A stretch of DNA of 45,045 nt from an uncultured bacterium (GTDB lineage: Bacteria > Bacteroidota > Ignavibacteria > UBA10030 > BY39), in assembly GCA_937967455.1 (NCBI GenBank), contig CALCJK010000033.1:1-45045 (forward strand), in the 5' to 3' direction. The notes below the pieces were generated by a model that was given only the letters and a program-made list of their open reading frames with translations, searched no databases and was not told the DNA's origin. The translations under genes and the position numbers were made by a program. Numbering within the stretch: the first letter of the stretch is position 1; each line of letters opens with the position of its first letter. Shown one piece after another: positions 26,567-36,721 of the stretch.

Positions 26567-28708
26567 TTATTTAATAACTAAAAATTTTCCAATTTTAATA
26601 TTACCGGTATCCAGATCTTTAACACTAAAGAGATATAATCCAGTTGCGATGGTTTGATCGTATCGCGTAATCAAGTCCCATGCATGTTCGCCACCAGAGA
26701 ATTGAATTTTTTCACGAATGGTCTCGAATTTTCTAAACCATTCAATATCGGAGCCATCATATGTAGCAGCATCGTGTTGAATAGTTGCAACAATATCTCC
26801 GGCAAGAGTGTAAATTCTTATTTCACAACGGGCTGGTAAATTATAAAATATAAGTTTTCTGTTTCTTTCTCCTCCAGTGCCTTCCCAATAAGCTCTAATA
26901 TAATATGGATTTGGATAAACACCTATCTCAGTTGTAGCATCAGAAGTTGGGACGGTACCTGCCACAACTCTTTTCAGAACTTTTGCACTTTCGAGACTTG
27001 GCAACTTGTTTACAGAATCACCTCTATCATATGCAGTTATACCATACAGATATTGCCATCCATTTAAATGAGTTAATCCCATATCTGGCGGTGGGAATCG
27101 ATACCAGTAAGCAACGGTATCACCAGGAAAATATTTTGCTTCGGGAAGTAAAATTTTTGAAAATCCAACATCATAACCAATATTATTACCGGGAATGTCA
27201 TATTCAGCAATTAACGACATATTTAAGAGAAATTCTTCTGGAGAAGTGATGTCAAGTCCTGGATTACTGCGGTAAATTCTGTAACCTTCAAAATCTTTTT
27301 CTTGAGAAATTGGATCAACTGAACTTTCAGCTGATTTATCCCAATAAAGTGTTATATTTCTATCCCCCACTTCAACTCGAACTTTTGGGCGTCTTGGTGG
27401 TTGTGGCAAACTGTATCTGTCTAAAATTCCGTTACCATTAAAATCTTCACCATCATCAAGAATATTATTTCCATTTTGATCTTCACCATCATAAGTTTTT
27501 TGCGCCCAGTCAAGATTTGTAAAAAGTATTGATCTTTGTTCTGGTGTATCAAACCTTGCATGATCCTGTCCAAACTTCTTTGCTGTTACAATTGCAAATA
27601 CTACAGTCATACTCGAATCCGGATATAGTGTCTGGAATGGACCGGTTGATAATAATAAAGTAACATTTTTAGGAGCGAGGCGAAGTGGATCTATTTTATT
27701 CTGTGGCATTGTAGCTGTCATTCTTGCATATCTATTAGCCCATCGGTTGGGATCTTCATCTTCAAATGTGGGGGAATAATATTCCACTTCACCTGATGAA
27801 GTTCTATATGTCCAAGCATTAAAATATGTTTTTGTTGCAAGATTCGCCAGTGAATCAACTTCCAATGGGAACGGGTTCGATCCTAACAACTTCATTGCGA
27901 CATAACTATTTGCTGGTGGACCTTGATTGTTACCATCAAAATCAAATGCATAAGCCATACGGCGTGCAGAATCATATCCAGCAGCTACATTGAAATATCC
28001 AGTTGTTCCCGGTCTAACAAAATTTGTATTTCGTACAACAAAGTTATTCCAGAGACCAACATAAACAGAATCAAGTGTATCCTTTACAGTAACACCAGTA
28101 TTAGGATCACGATAACCAGTATTAGTAAATGTATAGCTTAAAATAACAAAAAAGTCCGCTGTAGGTAAACTCCATGCGTAACTTTCCTGGTGTACAGTTA
28201 ACCCAAGTGGGATATGATATGGAATTGAATCACCTGTTACAGGGTCACGAGTATATTTGTCAGTATATTCGCAAACAAAGTCAAGTTCGCTAATTGCACC
28301 TTCTGTTTGCAGTCCAGAAAATGGGTCGATAGATCTTTTTAAAATTTCTGCACCAGGTTCTGAGGAGAATTCATAATGTAACCCTGTGGTTCCACTTCCG
28401 CATCTATCCGTTGCACCTGTAGAAACACCAGCTCTTCCACGTTTTCTTGAAATTGCACCAAACCAAACCCCACCTTGATAAAGATGCTCTATTCTGGAAC
28501 CTTTTGGATATTCAGCAGCGAATTGTTGCGGCCAGTAAGCATTCCTAGTGCCTATCGTTCCGTAATTGGTTACTGTTAATTGTAAATTTCCAACATTTAC
28601 TACCTGTCGTTGATCTTTATCGGATGGTTTTGAGAACGGTTGTGGTTGATCTGAATTCTGCGCATATACGCCTATTGCAAAACAAAATAAAAATAGTATT
28701 TTACGCAT
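26567..28708 (-). CDS. Large secreted protein with Ca-binding-like loop and T9SS-like C-terminus
   Basis: A 713-residue exported protein (signal about 1-16, VYAQ). No enzymatic family is recognised. About residues 403-429 contain a repeated Asp/Asn/Gly motif (DGEDQNGNNILDDGEDFNG, then NGNGILDRY) like type-3-thrombospondin or EF-hand calcium loops, followed by a fibronectin-like domain (VRVEVGDRNITLYWDKSA). The C-terminus has VYPNPYYIRAYW, KLIFYNLPARCEIRIYTLAGD, GLYLFSVKD and GKFLVIK, a variant of the Por-secretion sorting domain common in deep-branching relatives of Bacteroidota. It is the first gene of the locus. A TATAAT box lies 12 bases before the start, but its -35 is poor. Confidence 0.75.
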   Translation of the reverse strand: MRKILFLFCFAIGVYAQNSDQPQPFSKPSDKDQRQVVNVGNLQLTVTNYGTIGTRNAYWPQQFAAEYPKGSRIEHLYQGGVWFGAISRKRGRAGVSTGATDRCGSGTTGLHYEFSSEPGAEILKRSIDPFSGLQTEGAISELDFVCEYTDKYTRDPVTGDSIPYHIPLGLTVHQESYAWSLPTADFFVILSYTFTNTGYRDPNTGVTVKDTLDSVYVGLWNNFVVRNTNFVRPGTTGYFNVAAGYDSARRMAYAFDFDGNNQGPPANSYVAMKLLGSNPFPLEVDSLANLATKTYFNAWTYRTSSGEVEYYSPTFEDEDPNRWANRYARMTATMPQNKIDPLRLAPKNVTLLLSTGPFQTLYPDSSMTVVFAIVTAKKFGQDHARFDTPEQRSILFTNLDWAQKTYDGEDQNGNNILDDGEDFNGNGILDRYSLPQPPRRPKVRVEVGDRNITLYWDKSAESSVDPISQEKDFEGYRIYRSNPGLDITSPEEFLLNMSLIAEYDIPGNNIGYDVGFSKILLPEAKYFPGDTVAYWYRFPPPDMGLTHLNGWQYLYGITAYDRGDSVNKLPSLESAKVLKRVVAGTVPTSDATTEIGVYPNPYYIRAYWEGTGGERNRKLIFYNLPARCEIRIYTLAGDIVATIQHDAATYDGSDIEWFRKFETIREKIQFSGGEHAWDLITRYDQTIATGLYLFSVKDLDTGNIKIGKFLVIK

Positions 28709-28720
28709 TTAAATTTTCCG

Positions 28721-28726
28721 ATTATA
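28721..28726 (-). promoter_or_regulatory. TATAAT box upstream of the secretion locus
   Basis: An exact TATAAT on the minus strand, 12 bases before the ATG of the first gene of the locus. At the usual distance only ATATTG stands in for a -35 box, and the transcript leader would be about five bases. It is tentative; the 68-base gap to the transglycosylase stop holds nothing better. Confidence 0.28.
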
Positions 28727-28776
28727 TTAAAATTTTAGTAAACCAATATATGAATTTTTAAACAAGAATACAAAAC

Positions 28777-30933
28777 TCAAGCTTCCCTATCAATATAAAT
28801 TATTACAAGCTGCCCTTCGCGTAATAGATCACCTTTAATATTATTCCATTTTTTTATTTCCGAAACCTTTACCTTGTATAAAGTTGCAATTGAATATAAA
28901 GTTTCTCCCATTTTCACTTTGTGTTGAATAATCTTCTTGCTATTTGTTTGAATTTTTGTGCTTTGTTTACTTGTTTCAGTATTAATTTCATCTTCTGCTA
29001 TCAGATATATCTCAAGTTCCTGTCCAACAAAAATTGTATTATATTTTAAACCGTTCCAGTATTTAATATCCTGTACTGTTACCCCATATTTTTTCGCAAT
29101 CTGTGCTAAAGTTTCATTGGGTTGCACTTTATGTATTTGCCACAACGAATTGTTTAATAATTTTTTAGATTTTTCACTGGTCTTTACATCTTTATTTACT
29201 TGTTGAACCAGATTGTACTCACTTGCGATTCCAGGTGATACATATAAGTCAATTATAGCACCTGCTTTTATTTTTTTACCATAAGGTATATTATTCCAGT
29301 TTCTTATATCACTAATTCTTACTCCAAACTTTTCAGCAATATCGCTAAGTGTATCGCCTCGTTTAATCTTATAAGAGATTTTAACACGATCTTTTATGTT
29401 AATTTTACTCTTGCTTTTCTTATCAACTTTTTCCACAACATCATAATCATTCGCAAGACTGAGACTTGGTTTAACAGGACCTGGGATTATAATAGATTTA
29501 CCTACACGAAGCTTTGTCTTTGTCGTAATATTATTCACCTCCGCGATTAAAGATTTTGGTAAACCGTACTTTTTTGCAATTGAGCTTATCGTTTCACCTT
29601 TCTTTACAATATGAACAGCCCAATCTCGTTTTTTCTCATCAGGAACCTGTGCATAATTAACTTTAAATGTTTCCACTTTACCTGGTGGTATTTTAAGTTG
29701 GTAAGCTTTAACACCAGGAGGTGTACAGGATTGAATTAAATCTGGATTTAATTCTCTCAAAACTTCTACATCAGTTTCAGCGCATTCAGCAAGAATTTTA
29801 AGATCAACACACTCATTGATTTCAACCTTCTCATATTCAAGTGGAGGTTCTGGTTCAATATCAAAACCAAATTTTTGAGGATTCATGGCGATAACTGCTG
29901 CTGCAATATATTGAGGAACATAATTCCTGGTTTCTTTAGGTAGATGATTTCTTAAGAACCAGAATACATTTGTCCCTGAGCGCCTAATTGCGGTTTTTAC
30001 TCTACCTGCACCAGAATTATAAGCTGCAATTGCCAGATGCCAATCTTCAAATTCATTATAAAGGTCTCTCAAATGTTGTGCAGCTGCACGAGTTGCTTTT
30101 TCAACATCTCTACGTTCATCGTACCACCAATTCCCATCCAAACCATATAATTTCCCAGTACCTTTAATAAACTGCCAAATACCCACCGCTTTTGCCCAGG
30201 AACGTGCAAAAGGATTCAATCCACTTTCAATCATAGATAAATAAACTAACTCTTCAGGAATACCTTCTTCTTTGAAAATTTTTTTCATTAACGGAAAATA
30301 TTTACCAGAACGTTTGATCCACCTCTCCATATGATGCCTACCTTTGGTCAAAAAGTAATCAATATTCAGTTGAACAAGTCCATTAATCACAAGTGGAACA
30401 CTCAAACCAGGTATTACTTCTCTTGGTATGTATTGCTCTGGAGATTCTGCGGATTCTAATAATTGATTCAACTTTTCACGAAGAGCAAATACAGATGATT
30501 CCTCTCCTAACGAATCAATATTCGCTATATAAATTTCATAATCCTCAATTATACTACGACTTAGATCATTAAAATCTTGATTTTTTTCTATATTCGGGTA
30601 AAAACTTATTTCATTTAATATTCCAATCGCAAATTCAAACTCCTCAGCACACTTATCTTTATCTCCCATATTTTCTGCTTCTAATGCATTTAAGTAATGT
30701 CTTCTGGCTCTCTCAAGGAGCTCTGATAATAAGGAACCGTTATCATTTTCTTCAATAAGTGTATCTAATTCCGTCTCAGAATATTCACTTGCATCTGTTT
30801 TTGACAGAACCACAGAGTCTTTAGGATTGACATTTATCGGTTGTTCCGATTTATCTTTAACGGTTTCGCTTCCGGTGCAAGCTAAAAGTATAAAAGCCAG
30901 CAATAATATGTAAAGTAAGTTAATTAATTTCAT
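28777..30933 (-). CDS. mltD: Membrane-bound lytic transglycosylase with four LysM domains
   Basis: A 718-residue lipoprotein (lipobox LLAC, cysteine at 19). Residues about 215-345 are an SLT lysozyme-like domain: the catalytic glutamate is E236 in [12 protein letters not shown], followed by [17 protein letters not shown] and the AYNSGAGRV motif. Four LysM peptidoglycan-binding domains follow at about 438-484, 519-565, 598-644 and 669-715; the 370-415 segment may be a degenerate fifth. MltD enzymes cleave peptidoglycan with formation of anhydromuramic acid ends. E. coli MltD has only two LysM domains, so this is a longer version. It has its own promoter candidate at 30956-30984. Confidence 0.93.
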   Translation of the reverse strand: MKLINLLYILLLAFILLACTGSETVKDKSEQPINVNPKDSVVLSKTDASEYSETELDTLIEENDNGSLLSELLERARRHYLNALEAENMGDKDKCAEEFEFAIGILNEISFYPNIEKNQDFNDLSRSIIEDYEIYIANIDSLGEESSVFALREKLNQLLESAESPEQYIPREVIPGLSVPLVINGLVQLNIDYFLTKGRHHMERWIKRSGKYFPLMKKIFKEEGIPEELVYLSMIESGLNPFARSWAKAVGIWQFIKGTGKLYGLDGNWWYDERRDVEKATRAAAQHLRDLYNEFEDWHLAIAAYNSGAGRVKTAIRRSGTNVFWFLRNHLPKETRNYVPQYIAAAVIAMNPQKFGFDIEPEPPLEYEKVEINECVDLKILAECAETDVEVLRELNPDLIQSCTPPGVKAYQLKIPPGKVETFKVNYAQVPDEKKRDWAVHIVKKGETISSIAKKYGLPKSLIAEVNNITTKTKLRVGKSIIIPGPVKPSLSLANDYDVVEKVDKKSKSKINIKDRVKISYKIKRGDTLSDIAEKFGVRISDIRNWNNIPYGKKIKAGAIIDLYVSPGIASEYNLVQQVNKDVKTSEKSKKLLNNSLWQIHKVQPNETLAQIAKKYGVTVQDIKYWNGLKYNTIFVGQELEIYLIAEDEINTETSKQSTKIQTNSKKIIQHKVKMGETLYSIATLYKVKVSEIKKWNNIKGDLLREGQLVIIYIDREA

Positions 30934-30955
30934 CTTAGAAAAATTAATTTATTGT

Positions 30956-30984
30956 AAGATATGATATTATATGGAAAAAATCAA
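30956..30984 (-). promoter_or_regulatory. Candidate promoter of the lytic transglycosylase gene
   Basis: On the minus strand TTGATT (30979-30984) and TATCTT (30956-30961) are 17 bases apart, with a start expected near 30949 and a leader of about 16 bases. Confidence 0.42.
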
Positions 30985-31030
30985 GAGTTGGTTTAAAAAA
31001 AATTCAAAATTACTTGTTTATTATGTATAT

Positions 31031-32578
31031 TCATAGAGGAATATTGCCATGCTTCTTTTTAGGATTTGAATCCACTTTGTTTTCCAATATTTTTAGGGAT
31101 TTATATAGATATTCTCTGGTTTTACAAGGTTCTATTACATCATCCAAATACCCCCTTGCTGCGGCGATATAAGGGTTGGCAAACTTTTCTCTGAACTCTT
31201 TTTCTTTATTTTGAATAGCAATTTCTTTATTTTCAGCTTTTTCTATTTCTTTTTTGAAAATGATTTCAACAGCACCCTTTGGTCCCATAACTGCAATTTC
31301 GGCTGATGGCCAGGCAAAATTATAATCGCCTCTTATGTGTTTTGAATTCATAACATCGTATGCACCACCATAAGCCTTACGTGTGATTACAGTAATCTTG
31401 GGAACCGTTGCCTCACAAAATGCATAAAGTAACTTTGCTCCGTTTTTAATTATCCCGCGCCATTCTTGGTCAGTGCCCGGCAAAAATCCCGGTACATCCT
31501 CGAATACAATCAGAGGTATATTGAAAGCATCGCAGAAACGAACAAATCTGGCTCCTTTAATCGACGAATCGATATCTAAAACTCCTGCTAATACTGATGG
31601 TTGATTTGCAATAATACCAACTGAATATCCTCCAATGCGAGCAAAACCAACTATAAGATTTTGCGCATACAACTCATGGACTTCAAAAAACTCGTTCTCA
31701 TCTACAACAAGTCGTATAATTTCTTTCATATCATATGGTTTATTTGGATTATCTGGAATAATCTCATCTAATTCTTTAATTTCGCGGAAAGGATCATCTT
31801 TTGGTTCTACAAAAGGAGGTTCATCCATATTATTGGAAGGTATATAACTAAACAATTTTCTAATTTTCATCAAGCAGTCGATTTCATTTTCGCAAGCGAA
31901 GTGTGCCACACCACTTTTTGTTGCATGTGTAAGTGCTCCACCGAGTTCTTCATAACTTATATCTTCATGTGTTACAGTTTTAACTACATTAGGACCTGTG
32001 ACAAACATGTAACTAGTATCTTTAACCATAAGGATGAAGTCTGTGATAGCTGGTGAGTAGACAGCACCACCAGCACAGGGTCCCATTATCGCTGAGATTT
32101 GCGGAATTACTCCAGAGGCAAGAGTATTTCGTAGAAATATTTCAGCATAACCTCCTAAACTTACAACCCCTTCCTGAATACGCGCACCACCTGAATCGTT
32201 TAAGCCAATTACTGGTGCTCCTACTTTCATTGCTGTGTCCATTATTTTACAAATTTTTTCTGCATGCGCTTCTGAAAGAGAACCTCCGAATACGGTAAAA
32301 TCCTGACTGAATATAAAGACCAACCTACCATCAATTGTCCCGCTTCCCGTTACTACGCCATCTCCCAGATATTTTTGCTTCTCTAATCCAAAGTCATGGG
32401 AGCGATGTTCAACTAACATATCAGTTTCAATAAAACTATTTTTATCAAGCAATAACTCTATCCTCTCACGTGCCGTTAACTTACCCTTTTTATGTTGTTC
32501 TTCAATTCGGTTAGCTCCACCACCTAACTTAGCCTTTTCCTTTAACTCTTTCAACTGTTGAATTTTACTTTTAGACAT
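31031..32578 (-). CDS. pccB: Acyl-CoA (probably propionyl-CoA) carboxylase, carboxyltransferase subunit
   Basis: About 515 residues from the ATG at 32578. The frame allows eight more codons upstream, but AAAGGA lies just before this ATG and the protein then begins with the family's usual [12 protein letters not shown]. Both halves of the crotonase-like carboxyltransferase are present: [11 protein letters not shown] and [16 protein letters not shown] in the N-domain, [14 protein letters not shown] and [11 protein letters not shown] in the C-domain. The aspartate in AYDVM corresponds to the position reported to favour propionyl-CoA over acetyl-CoA in actinobacterial homologues. Neither the biotin carboxylase nor the biotin carrier subunit is next to it; a decarboxylase subunit is an alternative. 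It follows mnmA, whose stop is 16 bases before this start. Confidence 0.88.
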   Translation of the reverse strand: MSKSKIQQLKELKEKAKLGGGANRIEEQHKKGKLTARERIELLLDKNSFIETDMLVEHRSHDFGLEKQKYLGDGVVTGSGTIDGRLVFIFSQDFTVFGGSLSEAHAEKICKIMDTAMKVGAPVIGLNDSGGARIQEGVVSLGGYAEIFLRNTLASGVIPQISAIMGPCAGGAVYSPAITDFILMVKDTSYMFVTGPNVVKTVTHEDISYEELGGALTHATKSGVAHFACENEIDCLMKIRKLFSYIPSNNMDEPPFVEPKDDPFREIKELDEIIPDNPNKPYDMKEIIRLVVDENEFFEVHELYAQNLIVGFARIGGYSVGIIANQPSVLAGVLDIDSSIKGARFVRFCDAFNIPLIVFEDVPGFLPGTDQEWRGIIKNGAKLLYAFCEATVPKITVITRKAYGGAYDVMNSKHIRGDYNFAWPSAEIAVMGPKGAVEIIFKKEIEKAENKEIAIQNKEKEFREKFANPYIAAARGYLDDVIEPCKTREYLYKSLKILENKVDSNPKKKHGNIPL

Positions 32579-32594
32579 AAATATTCCTTTATTT

Positions 32595-33707
32595 TTATTC
32601 AATGACTTTCTCTATTATCCCACCACCAATAACATCCTCATTTTTATAAAGTACTACTGATTGTCCGGGTGTAATAGCTCTCTTGGGTTCATCAAATATA
32701 ACCTGTAATTTCCCCGAATCAGTCTCTATTGCAAATGCTTTCGAACCTTCATCCTTGTATCTTACCTTTGCAACTACTTCAAGCCCATTCTTTAGATTAT
32801 CTACAGATATCAAATTTACATCCTTAGCTATTAAGCCTTTATGTAAGAGATTCGACTCTCGACCAAGATAAATTGTATTTTCTTTTGCATCTATTTTTGT
32901 AACATAAACAGGTTCTCCTAAAGCAATACCAAGTCCTTTACGCTGTCCAATAGTGTAAAACGGATAACCCTGATGTTTACCTACAACTTTTCCGTCTAAG
33001 ATAAACTTTCCACCATCTAATTTATTTTCAATTCCTGGATTTTGTTCCTTTAAAAATCTTCCATAATCATCATCAGGAATGAAACAAATTTCAAAACTTT
33101 CACTTTTTCTGGCATTATCTAAACCAAACTTGAATGCCAATTCACGAACTTGAGATTTAGTGTAATCAGCAATCGGAAAAATTGTTTTGCTAAGCGATTC
33201 CTGTGTCAGACCCCATAATGCATATGATTGATCTTTCTGTAAATCTTTACCTCGTGATAGTATGTATCGCCCTGTATTGTTATCAAAACGTAATTTTGCA
33301 AAATGTCCGGTTGCAATATAATCTGCACCGAGTGAAAGCGACTTTTTTATTAGTGCTTCCCATTTAATTTTACGATTACAAATTACACACGGATTAGGAG
33401 TATTGCCTGCTAAGTATTCCTTTATAAAATTATCTATAACCATGTGTCTGAAATCCTCGCTGAAATCCAAAACATAGTGTGGAAATCCAAATTTTGAAGC
33501 TACAAGCTTTGCATCATTTATACCATCAAGCGAACAACAACTGGATTCTTTTGTAACATTACCACCAACATCTTCAAAATTATAAGTTTTAATGGTAATT
33601 CCGATCACATCGTACCCTTGTTCAACTAGCAAAGCGGCAGCAACGGATGAATCAACACCACCGCTCATTGCAACAACGACCTTTTTATTTTTTAAATGAT
33701 CAAACAT
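32595..33707 (-). CDS. mnmA: tRNA-specific 2-thiouridylase
   Basis: A 370-residue MnmA, which thiolates U34 of tRNA-Lys, -Glu and -Gln. The PP-loop is [15 protein letters not shown] (residues 13-27); the two catalytic cysteines are in [12 protein letters not shown] and [22 protein letters not shown] is also present. Length is typical. It has a promoter candidate at 33726-33753 and is probably co-transcribed with the carboxyltransferase. Confidence 0.97.
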   Translation of the reverse strand: MFDHLKNKKVVVAMSGGVDSSVAAALLVEQGYDVIGITIKTYNFEDVGGNVTKESSCCSLDGINDAKLVASKFGFPHYVLDFSEDFRHMVIDNFIKEYLAGNTPNPCVICNRKIKWEALIKKSLSLGADYIATGHFAKLRFDNNTGRYILSRGKDLQKDQSYALWGLTQESLSKTIFPIADYTKSQVRELAFKFGLDNARKSESFEICFIPDDDYGRFLKEQNPGIENKLDGGKFILDGKVVGKHQGYPFYTIGQRKGLGIALGEPVYVTKIDAKENTIYLGRESNLLHKGLIAKDVNLISVDNLKNGLEVVAKVRYKDEGSKAFAIETDSGKLQVIFDEPKRAITPGQSVVLYKNEDVIGGGIIEKVIE

Positions 33708-33725
33708 ATTGATTTTATTTAAAAT

Positions 33726-33753
33726 AATATAGAAAATATGATACTTTTTTCAA
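33726..33753 (-). promoter_or_regulatory. Candidate promoter of mnmA
   Basis: On the minus strand TTGAAA (33748-33753) and TATATT (33726-33731) are 16 bases apart; the start would be near 33718, about 11 bases before the ATG. Confidence 0.45.
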
Positions 33754-33805
33754 ATTCTTAAGCTCCCTTTGAAAATTCCAGTATGTATTAAAATATATCA
33801 GCTCC

Positions 33806-36034
33806 CTATTTGATAAGCGACATCTTCTTTACTATTGTATAGTAGTCTTCACCATTAACCATTAATTTATAAAAATATATTCCCGATGGAAAATTACCAC
33901 CATCAAATATTACTGATTTGCTTCCGCTATCCTGAAATCCATCAACAAGTTTCAGAACTTCTTTACCTAGAACATCATAAATTATCAATTGGACATAAGC
34001 ATTTCTTGCTAAATAATAATCAATTTTAGTTATTGGATTAAAAGGATTTGGAAAATTTTGGTACAAATTATAATTTTGTACGAATTCATCACGAGCTCCA
34101 GGTGGAGGTGGCGGATTGGCTGATGTTGGATCAATATTAATAACAGAATGATTGTTTGATTTTGTAGATAAAATTAATTTCCCTTTATTATTAGCTTTTA
34201 CCCAGTAAGCTGAACCACACTTTAATGTTTCAGCAATAAAGTAGTTACCATTGTAACCATAAAAATTACTTAAAACTAAATCAGAAGGTTCCGTACTTAA
34301 ATTACTCAAGTTGATATCATTTGAGATTGAACCAACAATATTCCATCCTGAATTAAGTTGAATTGTGTCGATATATAATGGTTTACCTTTAACTACTTCA
34401 GTATGGGCTTGCCCAAATTTTGCCCAGTATCCAATTCCATTTTTAATTAAGTATTGTTTCTGATATCCAGTTTCACTATATGAATAGAAATAATCAAAAA
34501 GAGAATTTGAAAACAAATTTAAAACTGTACTGTCAAATGTAGCAACAGGGACCGAAATTAAATTCCAATCCGACTTTAGATCCAAAGTAATTGAAAAAAT
34601 TGTAGAATTTCCATTCACATTGAAAAGAACTGGAGTTGTTCCTAAATTATGTTCAATTAAAAATTGTAAATCAAAAGTACCTTCAACTTCTGGGTGAAAG
34701 ATTATATAAAATTTACCTGAAGAATCTGCTGGCAAATCAAAATTTATTGGCATCACACTAAAATTTAAAGTATCGGGATTAATTATATTAATATTCAAAG
34801 TAGTTCCGCTCGTATTATAAATAAATATACTATCGATTTGATTTTCACCAACGAATATATCTGAAAAATTTATCATATTCTGATCAATAGAGAAAGATTT
34901 TTGATAAGAAATCCCATCGACTCTCAAATATATTGGGGGTATGCTTAAATTGTGAGCAAATATTATGTCTTCTGTAAATGTACCAGTAACTGCTGGAACA
35001 AAAGAAATATAAAATTTATATGACTGTCCCTTTGGTATCGTTGCTTGAAAAGGCAAAACTTGAAAATTTTGAGTATCAGGGTTTACAACATTAATGATTA
35101 GTGTTTCAGCTGTAGTGTTTGTAATAGTCACACTATCAATAATAATATTTCCAGTGTAGATTTCACCAAAATTGATTTGGGCAGGCTCAGGAAATATTTG
35201 CAGTTTGCCCGAATTGAGATATGCAGTATACCATAAACTTGCGAGTGTTATAGTTGCTTTCTGGAATGCTGAAATTGTAAAATCCTTGGTTTTATCCCAT
35301 AAAGCATTATAATAAGAACTTGGAGCAGTACCAACTCCATTCCATCCAGAAACTAATTTCGCATAATTATCCGCTTGCAAAATAGAATCTACTAATGAGT
35401 TTGAGTATAAAATATAATCAAAAACATAATCGATAGGGGAACTAATATAAGAAATATCAGAAATCTGTGTAATAATTTGTGATTGATATGTGTTCAACAT
35501 CGTGCTTTCATAACGAGAATGGATACCATCGTTTCCAGTAAGCTGGCCGTTGTAATTTGCTGTACAATGTAATGGTTGGAAACCATCACCTATGTAATGA
35601 CCAAGATCGCTTGCTGTTTGTTTCACCTTCTCATTATCATTTCTTGCCAATTGTGCAGTTAATGAATCAAGAAACCAGATTACTGCCCATGGATTTGTAC
35701 CATTATTTTTAACACGATTTAAACCATAAAGAGATATAAGTGTGTTCAAATTTCTTGGAAGATTTTGAAAATCTGGATATTCGTCAATATCGAGATAATG
35801 TCTCCATTGTTCCGCATACAGACTTGTATCGCTATAATCACGACGATAATCAGCATCTGATGCGTGTGCCTCATAAAATAAGCTGTCAGCTTTAAAAATT
35901 GCCATACTTTCGGGTAAATTCCTTACTGCACGCCGGTTAATAATTTTATGCCCTGTGGAACCCCAGGCAAAAATTGCCTCGGGTGTTATAAACAGAATAA
36001 TTAGAATCAAATATTTAATTAAATTTTTTTGCAT
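33806..36034 (-). CDS. Secreted zinc phospholipase C/S1-P1-nuclease-like protein with ASH-type repeats and T9SS sorting domain
   Basis: A 742-residue secreted protein. The signal peptide ends IFA at residue 23, so the mature protein starts WGSTGH. Zinc phospholipase C and P1 nuclease bind a metal through their N-terminal tryptophan. The other expected ligands are present: H29, D60 or D62, H79 (RHYLDID), H146 and D150 (GHYIGDG), H156 (PLHC), H172 and E176 (IHSRYES). The spacing H-x3-D-x5-H and H-x3-E matches the superfamily, so the site is probably intact. After about 260 come two tandem 'choice-of-anchor D'/ASH-like repeats (INFGEIYTGN..., INFSDIFVGE...), then a region of unknown fold and a T9SS domain (FPNPFNPITKIDYYL, GIYFYKLMV, KKMSLIK). 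Substrate (phospholipid or nucleic acid) is not decided. Confidence 0.88.
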   Translation of the reverse strand: MQKNLIKYLILIILFITPEAIFAWGSTGHKIINRRAVRNLPESMAIFKADSLFYEAHASDADYRRDYSDTSLYAEQWRHYLDIDEYPDFQNLPRNLNTLISLYGLNRVKNNGTNPWAVIWFLDSLTAQLARNDNEKVKQTASDLGHYIGDGFQPLHCTANYNGQLTGNDGIHSRYESTMLNTYQSQIITQISDISYISSPIDYVFDYILYSNSLVDSILQADNYAKLVSGWNGVGTAPSSYYNALWDKTKDFTISAFQKATITLASLWYTAYLNSGKLQIFPEPAQINFGEIYTGNIIIDSVTITNTTAETLIINVVNPDTQNFQVLPFQATIPKGQSYKFYISFVPAVTGTFTEDIIFAHNLSIPPIYLRVDGISYQKSFSIDQNMINFSDIFVGENQIDSIFIYNTSGTTLNINIINPDTLNFSVMPINFDLPADSSGKFYIIFHPEVEGTFDLQFLIEHNLGTTPVLFNVNGNSTIFSITLDLKSDWNLISVPVATFDSTVLNLFSNSLFDYFYSYSETGYQKQYLIKNGIGYWAKFGQAHTEVVKGKPLYIDTIQLNSGWNIVGSISNDINLSNLSTEPSDLVLSNFYGYNGNYFIAETLKCGSAYWVKANNKGKLILSTKSNNHSVINIDPTSANPPPPPGARDEFVQNYNLYQNFPNPFNPITKIDYYLARNAYVQLIIYDVLGKEVLKLVDGFQDSGSKSVIFDGGNFPSGIYFYKLMVNGEDYYTIVKKMSLIK

Positions 36035-36057
36035 ATTTTGTTATTTTAAATTTTAGA

Positions 36058-36086
36058 AATATAAAATTTAAAATTATCAATTACAA
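36058..36086 (-). promoter_or_regulatory. Candidate promoter of the phospholipase/nuclease-like gene
   Basis: On the minus strand TTGTAA (36081-36086) and TATATT (36058-36063) are 17 bases apart, with a start near 36050 and a leader of about 16 bases. Confidence 0.48.
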
Positions 36087-36123
36087 AATCATAGAATGTA
36101 AAAAGCTATTTAATTAGAAATGT

Positions 36124-36152
36124 TTGAATAATCATAATTTTTTGATTATTAT
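36124..36152 (+). promoter_or_regulatory. Candidate promoter of the TrmH-family methyltransferase gene
   Basis: TTGAAT (36124-36129) and TATTAT (36147-36152) are 17 bases apart, about 33 bases before the ATG. The 150-base divergent gap thus appears to hold two back-to-back promoters. Confidence 0.42.
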
Positions 36153-36184
36153 TTATTCAATTAATTGTAAAGCATCGTAAAAAT

Positions 36185-36721
36185 ATGAGAAAACTTACAC
36201 ATTCAGAAATAGCAAAATTTAGATTTACAAAGGAGCAATTAAGAAACGAACCTCGATTTCCAATATACACGCTTCTTGATAATATCAGGAGTTTATACAA
36301 TGTAGGTTCTATTTTCAGGACTTCAGATGGTGCGCGGATTTCAAAGTTAATTCTAACTGGATTTACTCCTCACCCACCTAGAAAAGAGATCGACAAAACA
36401 GCACTTGGTTCAACCGAAACAGTACCCTGGGAATACTTCAAAAACCCAATCGATGCTTTAGCAGAACTCAAAAAACAGAATATTAAAATATGCGTACTTG
36501 AACACACAACAGAAAGTAAACCATACTTTACAATTACAAAAACAGATTTCCCTCTTTGTCTTGTTGTCGGAAATGAGCTAACTGGAGTTTCAAAAGAAAT
36601 TTTAGATTTAGCAGATATTGCTATCGATATTCCTATGTTTGGATTAAAACAATCACTTAATGCAGCAGTAGCTTATGGTATTGCGGTTTTTGAACTGGTA
36701 AAAATCTTGAAAAACAGTTAG
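36185..36721 (+). CDS. TrmH/SpoU-family RNA 2'-O-methyltransferase
   Basis: A 178-residue SPOUT methyltransferase. Motif 1 is NVGSIFRTSDGARISKLIL with the catalytic arginine; motif 2 is LVVGNELTGVSKEIL; motif 3 is IPMFGLKQSLNAAVAYGIAVFEL, which builds the knotted S-adenosylmethionine site. It lacks the extra N-terminal RNA-binding domain of RlmB, so it is a short form like TrmH/TrmL. The target nucleotide in tRNA or rRNA is not evident. It is isolated on the plus strand; its TAG overlaps the convergent AlbA_2 gene's TAA. Confidence 0.9.
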   Translation: MRKLTHSEIAKFRFTKEQLRNEPRFPIYTLLDNIRSLYNVGSIFRTSDGARISKLILTGFTPHPPRKEIDKTALGSTETVPWEYFKNPIDALAELKKQNIKICVLEHTTESKPYFTITKTDFPLCLVVGNELTGVSKEILDLADIAIDIPMFGLKQSLNAAVAYGIAVFELVKILKNS

